DNA of 64,000 nt from Przewalskia tangutica (lineage: Eukaryota > Streptophyta > Magnoliopsida > Solanales > Solanaceae): assembly GCA_029844215.1 (NCBI GenBank), contig CM056724.1, positions 86,075,093 to 86,139,092 of the forward strand, given 5' to 3'. The notes below the pieces were generated by a model. It worked only from the letters and a program-made list of their open reading frames with translations. It searched no databases and was not told the DNA's origin. The number at the start of each line of letters is the position of its first letter. Position 1 is the stretch's first letter. Positions 34,590 to 46,673 of this stretch are shown piece by piece. A program made the position numbers and the translations under genes.

Positions 34590-35640
34590 AATTACATGGG
34601 GTACAAGGTGCCCAAATTTGACATGTTCGATGGAAAGGGAATCCTCGAGCTCATCTAAGGTCATATTGCGATAAATTGATTGGAGTTGGTAAAAATCAAG
34701 CAATCATCATGAAGCTATTCATCGAGTCTAACCGTGGCGCCGGTGATACATGCCAAGACCTCGAAAATGGGGCGGTTGGAATGCCATGGCACAAGATTTC
34801 ATGGATAGATTGATTCAACATGACATCACGGGCCAGATTTTATCTTATGAAGCTTGAAAAGAAATCCACGAAACTTTCGGGAATACGCCCGAGGTGGCGG
34901 TCGAAGCGGCGAAGTCCACCTCGATGGCAGAGGCGAAATGACCACTTTGTTCGCGATCGTTGAAAGACGCGACATATTATGAAAGGATGATCGGTGTAAT
35001 TGGCGAAGTTTTGCGGAAGTCGTAAGAATGGCGACCGTGGAAGAAGGCATTAAGACAGCGAATTACAAACTTGGCGACCTACGAAACTAGCGAGCAATGC
35101 GGTCGATTCCATGGAGGTACCTCGCGAGAGGAAGAGATGCATCACCTCTATCACGGTCATTCGGGAGCATAGGCGAAACAACATCCGGTGTATCACGATC
35201 CGCCTCGCTTACTATAACCAAAACACTCAAAATCCACATTATCGACCTTCGCCCCATATCCTGTTTACCATACCCAACCAAAGATATCCAAATACTCACC
35301 ACAATCACGAACCCGCACACCAAGCGGACCCAAACCGCATAGATGCGAAAGAAAACCAACAAAACCTATACACCTTTGGCGAACCCATAGCCCAAGTGTA
35401 TGAGAAGGCAGCGCAGGAATACTCGCCCATTCCCGAAATACCGGGCCTACTCCAGAGGCACGATAAAACTAAACATTGTGCATACCACTCCGGTGCGAGA
35501 GGACACGACACGAAAATTGTTATACCCTCAAAGACAAAATCGAGGAATTGATCAAAGATGGAGTCATCCAACTTAAAGAAGTTCCCGATATAAACAACAA
35601 CCACTTACGGACCACGATGATGCACATGTGAACATGATTG
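34590..35640 (+). pseudogene. Broken gag of the Ogre-like element
   Basis: Gag-like text appears in several frames. YMGYKVPKFDMFDGKG begins at about 34593, WNAMAQDFMDR follows near 34780, and a Cys/His segment KHCAYHSGARGHD near 35477 leads into LKDKIEELIKDGVIQLKE. The longest open piece is about 35111-35551. Numerous indels and stops break the frame. The order of motifs matches plant Tat/Ogre gag proteins, which coat the RNA in the particle. Confidence 0.75.
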
Positions 35641-35649
35641 TTGAACAAA

Positions 35650-36685
35650 GCGGTTTGGAAGAGGCGCCGTTGAATCACCAATCAATCTCCAAAGGAAGAG
35701 AAATGCTCGCTTGGCTAGAGCACATTGCGCTGAATCGATCGTTCATCAAAACATGCACTTGCGAAATCAAAGAAGAAGATACAAAGCTGCGTGGAAGGGC
35801 TCTAAAGTCTTCTCGTTCTTTGAAGGAAACATAAATACAATGTGATCGTATGATCCCGTGAAGACCCGCCCTACAAGACACAAGCGAAGAAGTGGACTCG
35901 TGCCCTGCTTTGGCCGTAGAAGTCTAAAATAGTTAGTTTAATATATTTTGCCCTTCATATGTAATAAATTGGAACTACGTTTGACCTGATTCCCTTGACG
36001 GATACGTAGGCGGCCATATCGGCTTCGGTCCCACCTTTTAGAAAATCCCCATTTTCTCTTTTGTTTGTAATGAACTACGTCATGACCTGATTCTCGTGGG
36101 GATCGTGGCGGCCTAAATCGGCTTCGGTCACACCTTTAGGAAACTTTCCCTTTGTTTTGAAAATAACGAAAACACACATGAAAACCCACTTTTAGGCTAA
36201 ATGCCCTTTGCAAATTCAAAATTGAGACAAGGCAGGAAACCAGGCAGGGGTTATGAGTCCCAAACAAGGCAGACGTCCGAGCATCAAGAGTCAAAACTAC
36301 GAAGTCAATGCGAATCAACCGCCCCCCTTTCAAACTCACAAATTTTCTTTGAGCGCAGGTCCTTCATATTAGTAGAAGATACAACAAAAGTTCTTCATAT
36401 CGTGAAGCAAATCTGATAAAAGCGAGAAAGCGGCGATAATCAACGATCGAAATTCAAAAGCCATGATAAGGTTTAGCGTCGGCTCGGGCATAAAGCACAA
36501 CAAAGGCATCGTGGTAATTAAATCGATTCTGACGTCTAACATGTCCGTGCAATGACAACATCTCAGTATTCATCCGGCGTACCAGGGAGGACATCTCTAA
36601 CCACATAATTGTCTTTCTCATATATTTATCATCTTTGTTTTATGATTTATACACTAATTTTCTCAAGATTAGCTTGCAGGAGAAT
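35650..36685 (+). other. Untranslated internal stretch of the Ogre-like element
   Basis: No coding similarity. Two copies of a segment containing CCTGATTC and GGCTTCGGTC (about 35985-36030 and 36085-36130) form a local duplication. Otherwise I see nothing I can name. Confidence 0.5.
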
Positions 36686-36689
36686 TTAT

Positions 36690-37440
36690 TCTACCGGAGC
36701 AGCAGCGACACGACCGAAAACGACGCCACGTCCAGCGATGCGGTCGAAAATGACTCGGTCGAAAAGCGACTCCGCGTCGAAAGCGCCACGTCCAAAGCGA
36801 CGCCCGGTCAGCGGCGTCGAGTCGAAGCGACTCGAGTCGAAAATGACTCGCGTCCGCGACGCCCGCGTCAGCGGCCGGTCAGCGACGTCGAGTCAAACGA
36901 CTCGGTCGGCGACTCGCGTCCAGCGACGCCGATCAAACGACGTCGAGTCGGCGACTCCGGTCGAAAATGACTCAGTGTCAAAACGACGCCAAGTCCAAAA
37001 ACGACGCCCGATCAAGCGGCGTCGAGTCAAAGCGACTCAGTCCGAAACGACTCCGCGTCCGGAAGCGCCCGCGTCGGCAGCGCCCGGTCGAGCGACTCGG
37101 TCGAAAATGACTCGCGTCCGGCAGCGCCCACGTCAAAACGACGCCCGGTCAGCGACTCGGTCAGCGACTCGCGTCCAGCAGCGCCCGCGTCCAAACGACG
37201 CCACGTCGGCGGCCTTGGTCAAGCGACTCGGTCGAAAATGACTCGCGTCAGCAGCGACGCCACGTCCGGACGCCCGCGTCGGCAGCGCCCGATCCGGCGG
37301 CGTCGAGTCGAAAATGACTCGGTCAGCGACTCGCGTCGAAAGCGACTCGAGTTCGAAACGGCGCCACGTCCAAAACGGCGACAAGTCCAAAACGACGCCA
37401 AGTCCGAAAGCGACGCCAAGTCGGCAGCGACGCCATCATC
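36690..37440 (+). repeat. CG-rich degenerate short-unit array
   Basis: About 750 bp built from permutations of GCGACTCGGTC, GAAAATGACTCG, CGACGCC, CGCGTC and CAGCGCCCG with no fixed period. It is far richer in CpG than the flanking DNA. Long apparent reading frames here (about 210 codons from 36609) are a by-product of the absence of TAA/TAG and have arginine/serine/threonine-only composition. A short degenerate echo lies at 37570-37680. Confidence 0.8.
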
Positions 37441-38353
37441 AACATATCACATCTACGCAGGGCGATTCTGCGTTCTCAAAATTGCATTTTTTCTCATTTC
37501 ACGCTTTATTATTATTACGTCTTAGCGGTTATGCACTAACTCTTTCTTGAGCTTTAGTCTGAGGCGTGAACACGTCCAGGCAACGACGTCATCAACACAA
37601 CAAGGCCAAAAACAACGACAAGTCCAAAAACGACGCCAAGTCCGAAAACAACTCCAAATCCGAAAACGACGCCAATAGCAACATTCCAATACAACAGATT
37701 CGCTCACAAAGTCAAACTGCAACAAGTCTACATCAAATACATCTTGCAAAAAACCACAGGCTACATCATTTACACTTTAATTATTTCATCTAGTTTTGAT
37801 TACGCATGAATTACGACACAACTCCATATATAGAACAATTTTTATCTATGCCCTAGGAGGCGTCATTTGCATCTCGTCCATCTGACGACGAACATTTGCG
37901 CCGTCATCTGGCGGCGACAACGCCCACAAGGCGTCATTTGCGTCGTCTACACAACGACTAACATTTGCATTTAAATACACCTGGCAACAATGGCGCCCAT
38001 CTGAGGCGTCATCTGCATCTCGTCTATACAAGACGGTGTATCATCACATCATTTCATTATATAGTATATACAATCTGACTACAACCACAACACAAATTCA
38101 CATTCTTACATTGTTTCAGTTATGCACTAATGCTTCTATCTTAGCTTCATCTACGAGGCTGCAAAGATGGAGCCTGGCGTGGATTTTCTCTACAATGACG
38201 GGACAATTTGTTGGGGCAACCTTCGACAAATGGCAGAAGCGGCCTCAAGCGTCGGTCCACTCGTTCCACATCACCATAAAACCCAGCATAATAAGTCGAC
38301 ACCGGTACACCCCAGGTTCAAGCCAGTTATTTTATTTTCTTTTAGCATCACAG

Positions 38354-38533
38354 CCCAGTGTCGTCATAACTCAACACTGGGACAATTTTGAGTCCGCGTT
38401 AGCCCACCTTGGTATTTTGACCATGGTAACCTAGTGTCGTCATAACTCGACACTGGGACAAATTTTGAATCCGCGTTAGCCCGCCTTGGTGTTTGACCAT
38501 GGTAGCCCAGTGTCGTCATAACTCGACACTGGG
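38354..38533 (+). repeat. Three tandem hairpin repeats upstream of the 3' LTR
   Basis: A unit of about 76 bp is repeated three times. Each carries an inverted repeat CCCAGTGTCG - 8 nt - CGACACTGGG: 38354-38381 (one mismatch), 38430-38457 (one mismatch) and 38506-38533 (perfect). The spacer between hairpins contains CGCGTTAGCCC and TTGACCATGGTA. They lie 125-300 bp before the polypurine tract. Confidence 0.9.
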
Positions 38534-38644
38534 ACAATTTAGTCGCGTCGGCCTGCCTATTGCCCAACATTCTATTGCGAGGTCGAGACAAAATTGACTA
38601 TGAGTCAACGTCTTTGTCCGAAGATTCTTCCATCATCTCCATAC

Positions 38645-38657
38645 AAAGAGGGACAAC
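38645..38657 (+). other. Polypurine tract of the Ogre-like element
   Basis: AAAGAGGGACAAC immediately precedes the 3' LTR start TGTTGACACCC. It is the expected primer for plus-strand DNA synthesis. Confidence 0.75.
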
Positions 38658-40938
38658 TGTTGACACCCAATTTTGACCCTCCCGTCCAGACCTTAGCTAT
38701 AAAATTACACTAATTTTACAAAATAATCTTATGATTTTTATAATAAAATGCAACAATAATAATCTAACACACGCGTTTTAATAATAGCATTCATAAAAGA
38801 ATTAAGCAGTCCTTAAATATCATATCTGCACGTAGCATTTAAATAATTCAATTTTTTTTTTTAATTTAGCTCCGCAGAATACGCATAATAAATAAGTTTT
38901 AATAACAACATCACATTATAAAAATTAAGCACTAATTAAATAGCACACCCGCATTTATTATTGCAATAATTTTAAAACTCAAACTTAGATTAATAAAGCA
39001 CCTGAATAATCTAATTACAATTTAAATAGCTTAATTTACCATTAATTAATTAAATAATACACCTAAAACTAATAATACACTACCCAAAATAAATACTTAA
39101 TACTCAGCCCAATTTTCGCAGCCCAACTACCCAAACCCGCGGCCCATACCCAGATCTTTACACTACCCGCAGCCCATTCTCCCTATTTCCCCTTATCAGT
39201 CCAGCCCACGCCCAGCAGCCCTCATTTCATCCCCTCTCTCTCCATCGCCTCACCTTCACTTCATCTTCTAGAAACGAGACGAAACCCTAGCCCTTCACTT
39301 CACCTTCCTAAGATAAACACAGCCCTAGCCGCACCTCTCCCTCGCACTCCCATCGCCCATGCCGTGATTCTCGCCTGAGAATCCGGCGAATCGAACCAAA
39401 TCCATCCATAATCTTACATTACAAATCAATATCAATTTACCATAACTGAACAGCTTCAAATCGATGCAAAATTATTCGTTTATCATAACCAAATCGCACC
39501 ACAAATGGTAAGAAACAAAGACCCAAATCTCACGAAATTACTAACCAAACTTAGAACCCAAAGGAGGGCTATAAAAAGGCACATGCAATAGGATTGAGGG
39601 CATCGGTCGAGCACAATAGAAGAGCTCAGTCAGAAGACGACAGAGCTCAGTAGGGGGCAATAGGGGAAACAGTCTAAAAACCATTCTCTTACACAGGCAA
39701 AGACAGAAGTCGAGCACCGCTTCCGCCTTCAAGAATACCTTTATTTACAATCTGAAAATTAGAAGGCTAAGCATAAAACCTCCGAGCAGACCGACGACTT
39801 GATACGCTGCCTCGGTTCGCTGCCCGGAGAAGGTAAAATTATCACCCTTTCAGTCTTAAATTCGTTTGGTATCAATGTGTACAATATGTTTTCTTGATTC
39901 GACGGATTGAGTATACATTTGGCTAATATTAATCGTTATTTATGCTTATTAAGCTAATCGCAGAACCTGTTTAGATAACATTGATTGTTATTATCATTCG
40001 TGATGGTGATTGCCGATACGTTTCACTAGCAGTTGTCGACACTTGTATACATGGCTGGATAGAGTAGTTATCGTTCGTATTTTAAGGGTCGAATGGTATC
40101 TACATTAGTATGTTGCATCTTTTAAGCTATTTTCATGCCATAAAAGGTCACAGTCCCTGTTGCGAGTCACACTTAAAATGTCTCATGTGGTATGATACGT
40201 TCAGGGAGTAATTTAGTGTTGAAATCATAAACTTTGATGCATATTTCAGTTTCTTCGAGACTGTCACGGTGTTGCCTCGTATATTTCATTAGTTTATATG
40301 CGCTTGTTCTGGTATGTTTCATTGAGTTTAGACCTTATGTGGTGTCCATATTGAGCTTGAAACACTATAATTATGAAACTATCTATCTAGGGCTTTAAGA
40401 GTCAGGTTTATGGAACTGGTTGTAATGTTGATTTTGACTATGTCTGGGTGGTGTATTCCCTGTTGGCATTCAGTGTGTAACCATTCGGTATATTAAGGAT
40501 GCAATCTTACCTTAGAAAGCATTAAACAAGGTAGAACTGGCCTCATAAATGGTTGAAAATTGTTTCATTTGAACTAAGTAAGTTATAGCCTCTGTTTGCA
40601 TCTCACATTTGGCCTCTACATATAACTGTTCTGTCTTAAGCCCACAAGTCTGCAGTTCCGCCTCTGCATTATACTGTGACCAGACCCCCCCTTCCCCCTA
40701 GCATTTAGATTTCTCTATTTTTGTTTTACATGTGACAGACTAGACCCATCGTGGTTTATCTTTTACTGATCCCACAGTTTAGTCATGAAGTATGAAACAT
40801 GTGTTAACTTTCTATTTCAAGCTCACCGTATCCTACTGTTGGTTGTTTGTTGCGACAGCTGCGTCGCTTTATCTGCTGATTTACCCATCTTTATGTTTTA
40901 ATTAGGTATAAACTAGATACGTGTGTGTGTAGATTTTT
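38658..40938 (+). repeat. 3' LTR of the Ogre-like element, first part
   Basis: Matches the first 2.2 kb of the 5' LTR. It is interrupted at TAGATTTTT by the nested Tekay-like element. Confidence 0.9.
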
Positions 40939-43900
40939 TGTTATACCCCGTATTTCCAGAGTATGTACCTAGGGCGTACGTATTTAAATTTGAGCCTTAA
41001 GGTTTTGGCAAGATTCGAAATTTGGGCACAAGTGCCGAAAAAAATCGTTTTTCGACGAAACGTTTTACTAAACTTGCGAAGGGAAAATTCCGGCTATGTC
41101 ATTTATAATTTTTGCGGATTTTTCCGAGAGACGTAACATTTTGGACCAACGGGAGGGTGACATGTGTCACCCTCACATTGGAAGCTTAGGGACGGCAATG
41201 GGACGAAATAAAGGCACTTTAGTTGGTAGGATATTTTTGTGCAAGTTGGTGTGGTAGATGGATAAGGTGCACATGGCTTAATCCTAGCCCTACACTTGCC
41301 TAACACTTGGAAGAATCTTGGCCATTGGTTGGCCATTCCTTGACCTATAAATACCCCCTTAGTTGATGAACTTTCTTCATCCAAAAATCATTTTCCAAGT
41401 CTTGAAATCTCTTCCCCTTTGTGAGTTAAAATCGTCCAAACCCTCCCCCTTTGAGAAAGGCCCTTGGCCGAAAGCTTCCCTCCTTTGTAGTGTTCTAGCG
41501 GTGGGGTACCCCGACCTAGTTGTCTCGTATAAATACCCCTTTTTGTGGTATAGAAATACTCTCCAAGTATTGTTATAATGCCCAAATACCTTAGCCCAAA
41601 TACCTTGTAGTATTCCCGAGGTTACAACATACAAAAGCCCAAATACTATTATACTTCCTTTAGCCACTAAACGAAACCCTTTGGAAAACTCTTCATAAGT
41701 AGTTGAAGTGTTTAGTAGAAGTTGAGTATAACTTCTAAGGGGTTATTGGACCTTCGGAGCGTGCGATTAGGAGCTAAACCTTGCTCGGGATCGACTTATA
41801 ACTTGGATAATTTTGGGCTTATCGAGGTAAACACTATTGACCTTATTGTAATTAGAAATTTCTTGTTGTTGGAATATATATGTTAAGTTTACTATTTATA
41901 GAATTTTATAATACTTACGGCAATGTCTTTTTACTTAAGCCTGAATTATACTTACTGCACGATGTCTTGCGACTTAAGCTGAACTTTAAGAAGAGAATCG
42001 AACTGTAATTACTTAGGGTGTATTGAGAGACTTGTATAGCATTCTTGTGAAGTAGAATTGTACACGTCAGGTTAAGCGTGTAAACCCCCGGTTGGCTTGG
42101 TAGCGGCCTCGATAGAGGAGAATTACGCTGTTGCGGGGAGGTCTTCAGATTTTACGTAGAATATTCTACGTCGGGATCTAAAGATATTAATAGGTGCCTT
42201 GTGGACTCTATAGGTTGTAGTACTACGTGTGGAGTGATCTGCTTGGCTTAAAGTGTATTCGACGGTTTGAGGTACTTGGAGCGTTTTGCTATTAGTCGAT
42301 AATCGTCGCGAGGTATGTGAACCTCTTCCTATCTGTTCTAGCATGATATGTGTATAACTATGTAGTACGGTAGACGTACATGTGTTAAATGTATTTGATT
42401 GTTTTTAAACATAAAGTGTTATAACAACTCTATGTAAATGAGAGAGAAATGCTTTGTGGTTTTTTTAAAAAGATAACTGATTTGACTTATAACCGACTTG
42501 ATGTGTGATAATAAAGAACCTTGAAGTATTCTAAAAGATTAAGAAACCTTTTTGAAAGAAGTGTATACTTGGCTTGAAAACATAAGAGTTATACCAGCTT
42601 TATGAGAAGTTAGGTGTAACGTCTTAAGAGAGATAAAAAGAATGGTTTAATGGTTTAGAAGTTAAGAGACTTGACTTAATATGGATGTTTGTGTGAAACC
42701 TCATTCGTGAGTAATGAGTACTTGGTTTTTGAAAGGAATAATGTTTTACTGATTTCGGAAATCAGAATGTGTATCGACAAACCACTGCAGCGTTAATAAA
42801 GGAAAATGTATTGAATAATTAAGTATTATTAAAACCAGTAGAAACCTCCATCTGCATAGAAGCTAAGATGAGACAAAATGATATTACATTTTCTAGATCA
42901 TGGCTGCTTAATAAGATTGATTATGAACAAGAATAACCTACTTTATGGCGTATATGTTACTCAATTGTTTTAAAAGAGATTAAGACATTGAACTATGAAA
43001 CTTTTCAAAAAAGAGACTTGTGTAATTGAAATTAGGCAAAGCTGGAACTTTAGGAAAATAAAGGCATTGTGTTGTCTTAAAATGGTTTAAAACATAAGGT
43101 GTTATAACTTTATGGGAAGTTGGTTATAACGACCTTATGAAAACAAAAGAAAGGTTTTATCATTGGTTTTAATGTGGTAACTTAACTTTAAAGAGAAGTG
43201 TTTTGGTCAAAAAGAAGGCATGGTGTTGCACTTAATTTGGTTTTAAAAGGAAAGTATGGAAGTTGTTTTGGTTTACTTAAAAGATATAAGTCACTCTATT
43301 TTCATACTACGAATTATCGGGTGACTTTTATAAAAGGAATTTAACGTCACGTAGTACTTTAGGAGTTAAAACCGGACTTGGGCATAAAATGAAAGTACTT
43401 GAGTTGTGTATAAACTTGCCTATGCTTGTTGTTGTGAAACTTGCCTATGCTTGTTGTTGTGAAAACTTGCCTATCTTTGTTGTTGTGAAACTCGCCTATG
43501 CTTGTTGTTGTGAAACTTGCCTACGCTTGTTGTGATAGCCTTTGTTGTGCAAGAATTGTGTTTCTATACTCTGGCGTCTCGATGGAGGGTCGGTTGACTT
43601 GTTGAGAACTTATTTGGGCGTCTTGTGATGCGGAGAAATTCCGCAGTGCGTTCGCGGTTGATAGTGTTACTTTTGCTAATCGCTTTGGACATCACGACAC
43701 GATCGTGGCGCGCGGGTATGCTTCCACTTTGATTACGCGCTTGTTGTCTTATTGTTCCGCTTTGGACATCACGACGATCGTAAGCGCGCGGGTATGCTTC
43801 CATTTGGAATCTTTGTCTTATTGTTTCCACTTTGGACCTCTTGTGCGATCGTAGCGCGGGTATGCTTCCATTGGAATGTTGTCTTATTTGTTCCCTTTGG

Positions 43901-44556
43901 ACATCTTGACACGATCGTAGCGCGGGTATGCTCCCATTTGGATTCTTTGTCTTGTTGTTATCATATCATGATGCCGGCGATGAGGAAGGTACTCATGGCG
44001 GGATTGATGTTGTGGGCGTGAGACCACGAATTGATATAATCATTATGTGTGTATCTTGTAGTTTGGTTATCATACTTGTCTCACCTTTTATAGACTATTA
44101 TGATTTCATTCTGATATTTCTGATTTCACATACTTAGTACTGTTATCTTGACCTCGCTTGAAGTGCGTTAAATCTGCGGTAGAAATCATCGGTTGTCGAT
44201 CCGCGTTTAGGATCTCATTTCAGCGTTTTGGGAAGCTCGTTTCGTCGGAGGCTTATCTTTGGTATGTTACCTTGAGTGCTGTAAGTTCTTATGCGTTCGG
44301 GGTATGGCGGGGCCTGTCCGTCATAGTTGTTGTATAAATCTTAGAGTGCATGCTTTATTGTGTGGGCGAGTGTAAGGATTATAGCTATTCAAATGTTTAT
44401 ATATATATGTTGGGAAGCGGCCGTTTTGGTTGCTTATTTGCTTTATTTATCATGTCTCTTGTTTCATATTTATGCTTTATGTTCATTGATTTTCTCGATG
44501 TTGTATCACTAGGGTGCGGGGTAAGGCACGATCACGGGCCGGTTCGAGTTGTGACA
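40939..44556 (+). repeat. 5' LTR of the Tekay-like element
   Basis: 3,618 bp, from TGTTATACCCCG to GAGTTGTGACA, with a TATA box in CCTATAAATACCCC near 41344. It carries a 26-bp subrepeat family (ACTTGCCTATGCTTGTTGTT, five units, about 43412-43535) and a run of about 70-bp units around GGTATGCTTCCA (about 43620-43940). Confidence 0.88.
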
Positions 44557-44559
44557 AAG

Positions 44560-44572
44560 TGGTATCGTGAGC
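44560..44572 (+). other. Primer-binding site, altered initiator tRNA-Met type
   Basis: TGGTATCGTGAGC stands where TGGTATCAGAGC is expected directly after the LTR. The changed core (CAG replaced) is an example of the CHG-site differences described in the findings. Confidence 0.7.
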
Positions 44573-44758
44573 GATTAATCCTCGGAAAGTGTCTGAGGCA
44601 GCGTCTAGTAAGTCTTGATTATCGGTGTGTTGTGCACACATCTATAATCGAGAGGCTATAGGACATTTAGGATTAGTTTCCATTCTTCTCATTACGAGAT
44701 CGTGCCTTAGAGGTGTGTTGTAAGTTGGACCCCTGCAGCGTATCTCGTTTTTACGATT

Positions 44759-45830
44759 ATGCCTCGCGTGAGCGGCCGGCAGAAGGGCAAGAGCGGCGGC
44801 GAGGAGATACGAGTAAAGCGGCGGCGATCTACAGACCACGAGACTGAGCCTCCGTCCTACAGTAGGCGGAGAGATGGGTTACAAGGAGATGGCGATTAAT
44901 GGCGAGTTGTGGCGAACTTGAGATAAGCTAAACGCAGCAGTTTCGATCCAGTAGCACCGTAGTTCACCGGCGAGCGATTTGAGACTACGGGATTTTACGA
45001 GTGTAACGCGAGTTTTATAGGTCGAGGCACGAGGATGATCGCGAGTTCATCCGGCGATTCTGACGGATCATGAGTGATCAAGGCCTCGGAGACCAGTCGG
45101 TGGTCTGAGTTCACATCGGTGCGTGATATCGCGATCGATTGGTTTGATCGTGGGAGTGTCGGGAGAGAATGCACCAGCTTTACGGGGCCCGAGTTCTCAA
45201 AGGCATTTCTTGCACCTTCTTGCCGCCATAAATGAGGAGGCTCGGTGGCCAGTTTTTGGTGTTGCGGCGAAGCAGGCGTGCGATGCGAAGTACAATGTGA
45301 GTTCGACTCGTTGGCGATGCGTCCCGCATTAGTAGCTAGTATGGAGGATCAAGTCCACGATATGTTCTGAGGCTCGATGATTACCTAGCGAGTTGTTGGT
45401 GTAGCTCTTGTAGGGCATGGACATTGCCGCGTCGAGCTTATGCACTTGGAGGTGAGGCGGAGAAATCAGCGGAATGACCAAAGTCGGCGAAAGAGGCGAA
45501 GCTGCGAGTCCTTTGGTGATTTTCGAGCGGCGCCTCGGCCGAGACTAGTTATGCGCCTCGCCCGATCTGAGTGGTCTCTACAATCTTGAGCGTCGAGTTT
45601 TGGGGCGGTCGGGGCTCGAGGTTGATTTTTGGAGAAGCGGGGTGTTAACGGTGAAGCCACCCTACCTCGTTGTGGCCATTGTGGTAGACTCGCGATGGGA
45701 GTGTCGTGCTAGTCAGAATTTGTTTTACATGCGGCCGGCGAGGGCCATTTTGGGAGAAATTGTCCACCGGGTAGCGGTAGGATAGCACAGACTCTGGGAT
45801 CGATTGCGGGTTCTTCACCTTAGCCTTGAG
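44759..45830 (+). pseudogene. Broken gag of the Tekay-like element
   Basis: It starts with an ATG giving MPRVSGRQKGKSGG and soon hits a stop. Downstream, short pieces resemble the chromovirus gag region, and near 45671-45770 the remnants of a CCHC zinc knuckle (CGHCGR, then FTCGRRG, then NCPPGS in different frames) are recognisable. Frameshifts and stops are frequent; it is not translatable as one protein. Confidence 0.65.
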
Positions 45831-46662
45831 CGGGATGTTCATACGGCGGGCCACGGTAGAAAGTCGCGGTGGAAGTTCCCGATTTTAAGCGGTCCTGCAG
45901 ATCGCCTATTTTGGTATATCCTTAACCTCTAGAGACTTGTATGTATTGATGTTATGATAATGTGTTAAGTGTTATGTTCGGATAGCTTTGTGCAAAAATG
46001 TGATTTAGAAACACAGTTTGTGAAAAAGGGGTAAGCACAGGGTGAGAAAATGATGAACCTTAGAATATTACAGTTGAGACCTTAGATGTAAAGTAGTCTT
46101 GAGTACAAGTTTTTGCAAGTGATCCTTGTCAGTGCATTTTATGCCTAGAATGTATTGTGTGATAAGTCCTGGGTAGTGTGAAATGGGAGTGGTAGCTTTC
46201 ATGACTGTAGAGGTAAGATTGTTCGGATCGGAAACAAGAGCTTGATGCGTTAAGTGGGTCGGGTTGGGGCCATCTGCGGGCCAACCGCGGCTGTTTGGGG
46301 TTGGGTCGACTCTGGGTGGTCCCGGTGGTAGGGTCACGAGGGTGCTAGGCCCAGTTTAGATGACCATCGTATGAGTTGTGGATATGTTCGACGAGAATCG
46401 GTTCGTGAAGGCGGGAATGGCCTTAGAGGAAAGTGAAGGTGGTAAGATGACCAAGTTTGGAGGTTGTGACTCCAAAGTGTTGGGAAGCAGGCGATTCTTG
46501 AAGTGTGATGCGTATACTAGAAGAGTTCAAGTGTTCGAGAAGAGCCTGACGAGTAAGGAGGAAGAGAGCGTGTGTTATTACGTGGCGGTGTGGCGTTGAC
46601 AACTTGTTAGAAGGAACTTCTTCGTTATCATTTGAGAAAGAACATTCGGGACGAATGTTTCT
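45831..46662 (+). other. Non-coding remainder of the Tekay-like internal region
   Basis: No pol similarity was found. The last 60 bp (AACATTCGGGACGAATG) are the conserved leader to the polypurine tract in this element type. Otherwise nothing can be named. Confidence 0.55.
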
Positions 46663-46673
46663 AAGGAGGAGAA
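46663..46673 (+). other. Polypurine tract of the Tekay-like element
   Basis: AAGGAGGAGAA abuts the 3' LTR start TGTTATACCG. Confidence 0.8.

Noticed and set aside
36609..37241. 210-codon frame rich in Arg, Ser, Thr and Pro
   Set aside because: It is the by-product of a CG-rich short-unit array that lacks TAA/TAG; composition is repetitive and other frames are equally open.
38167..38391. 74-codon frame upstream of the hairpin repeats
   Set aside because: It ends in the hairpin repeats and has no recognisable domain; more likely chance within the retrotransposon.
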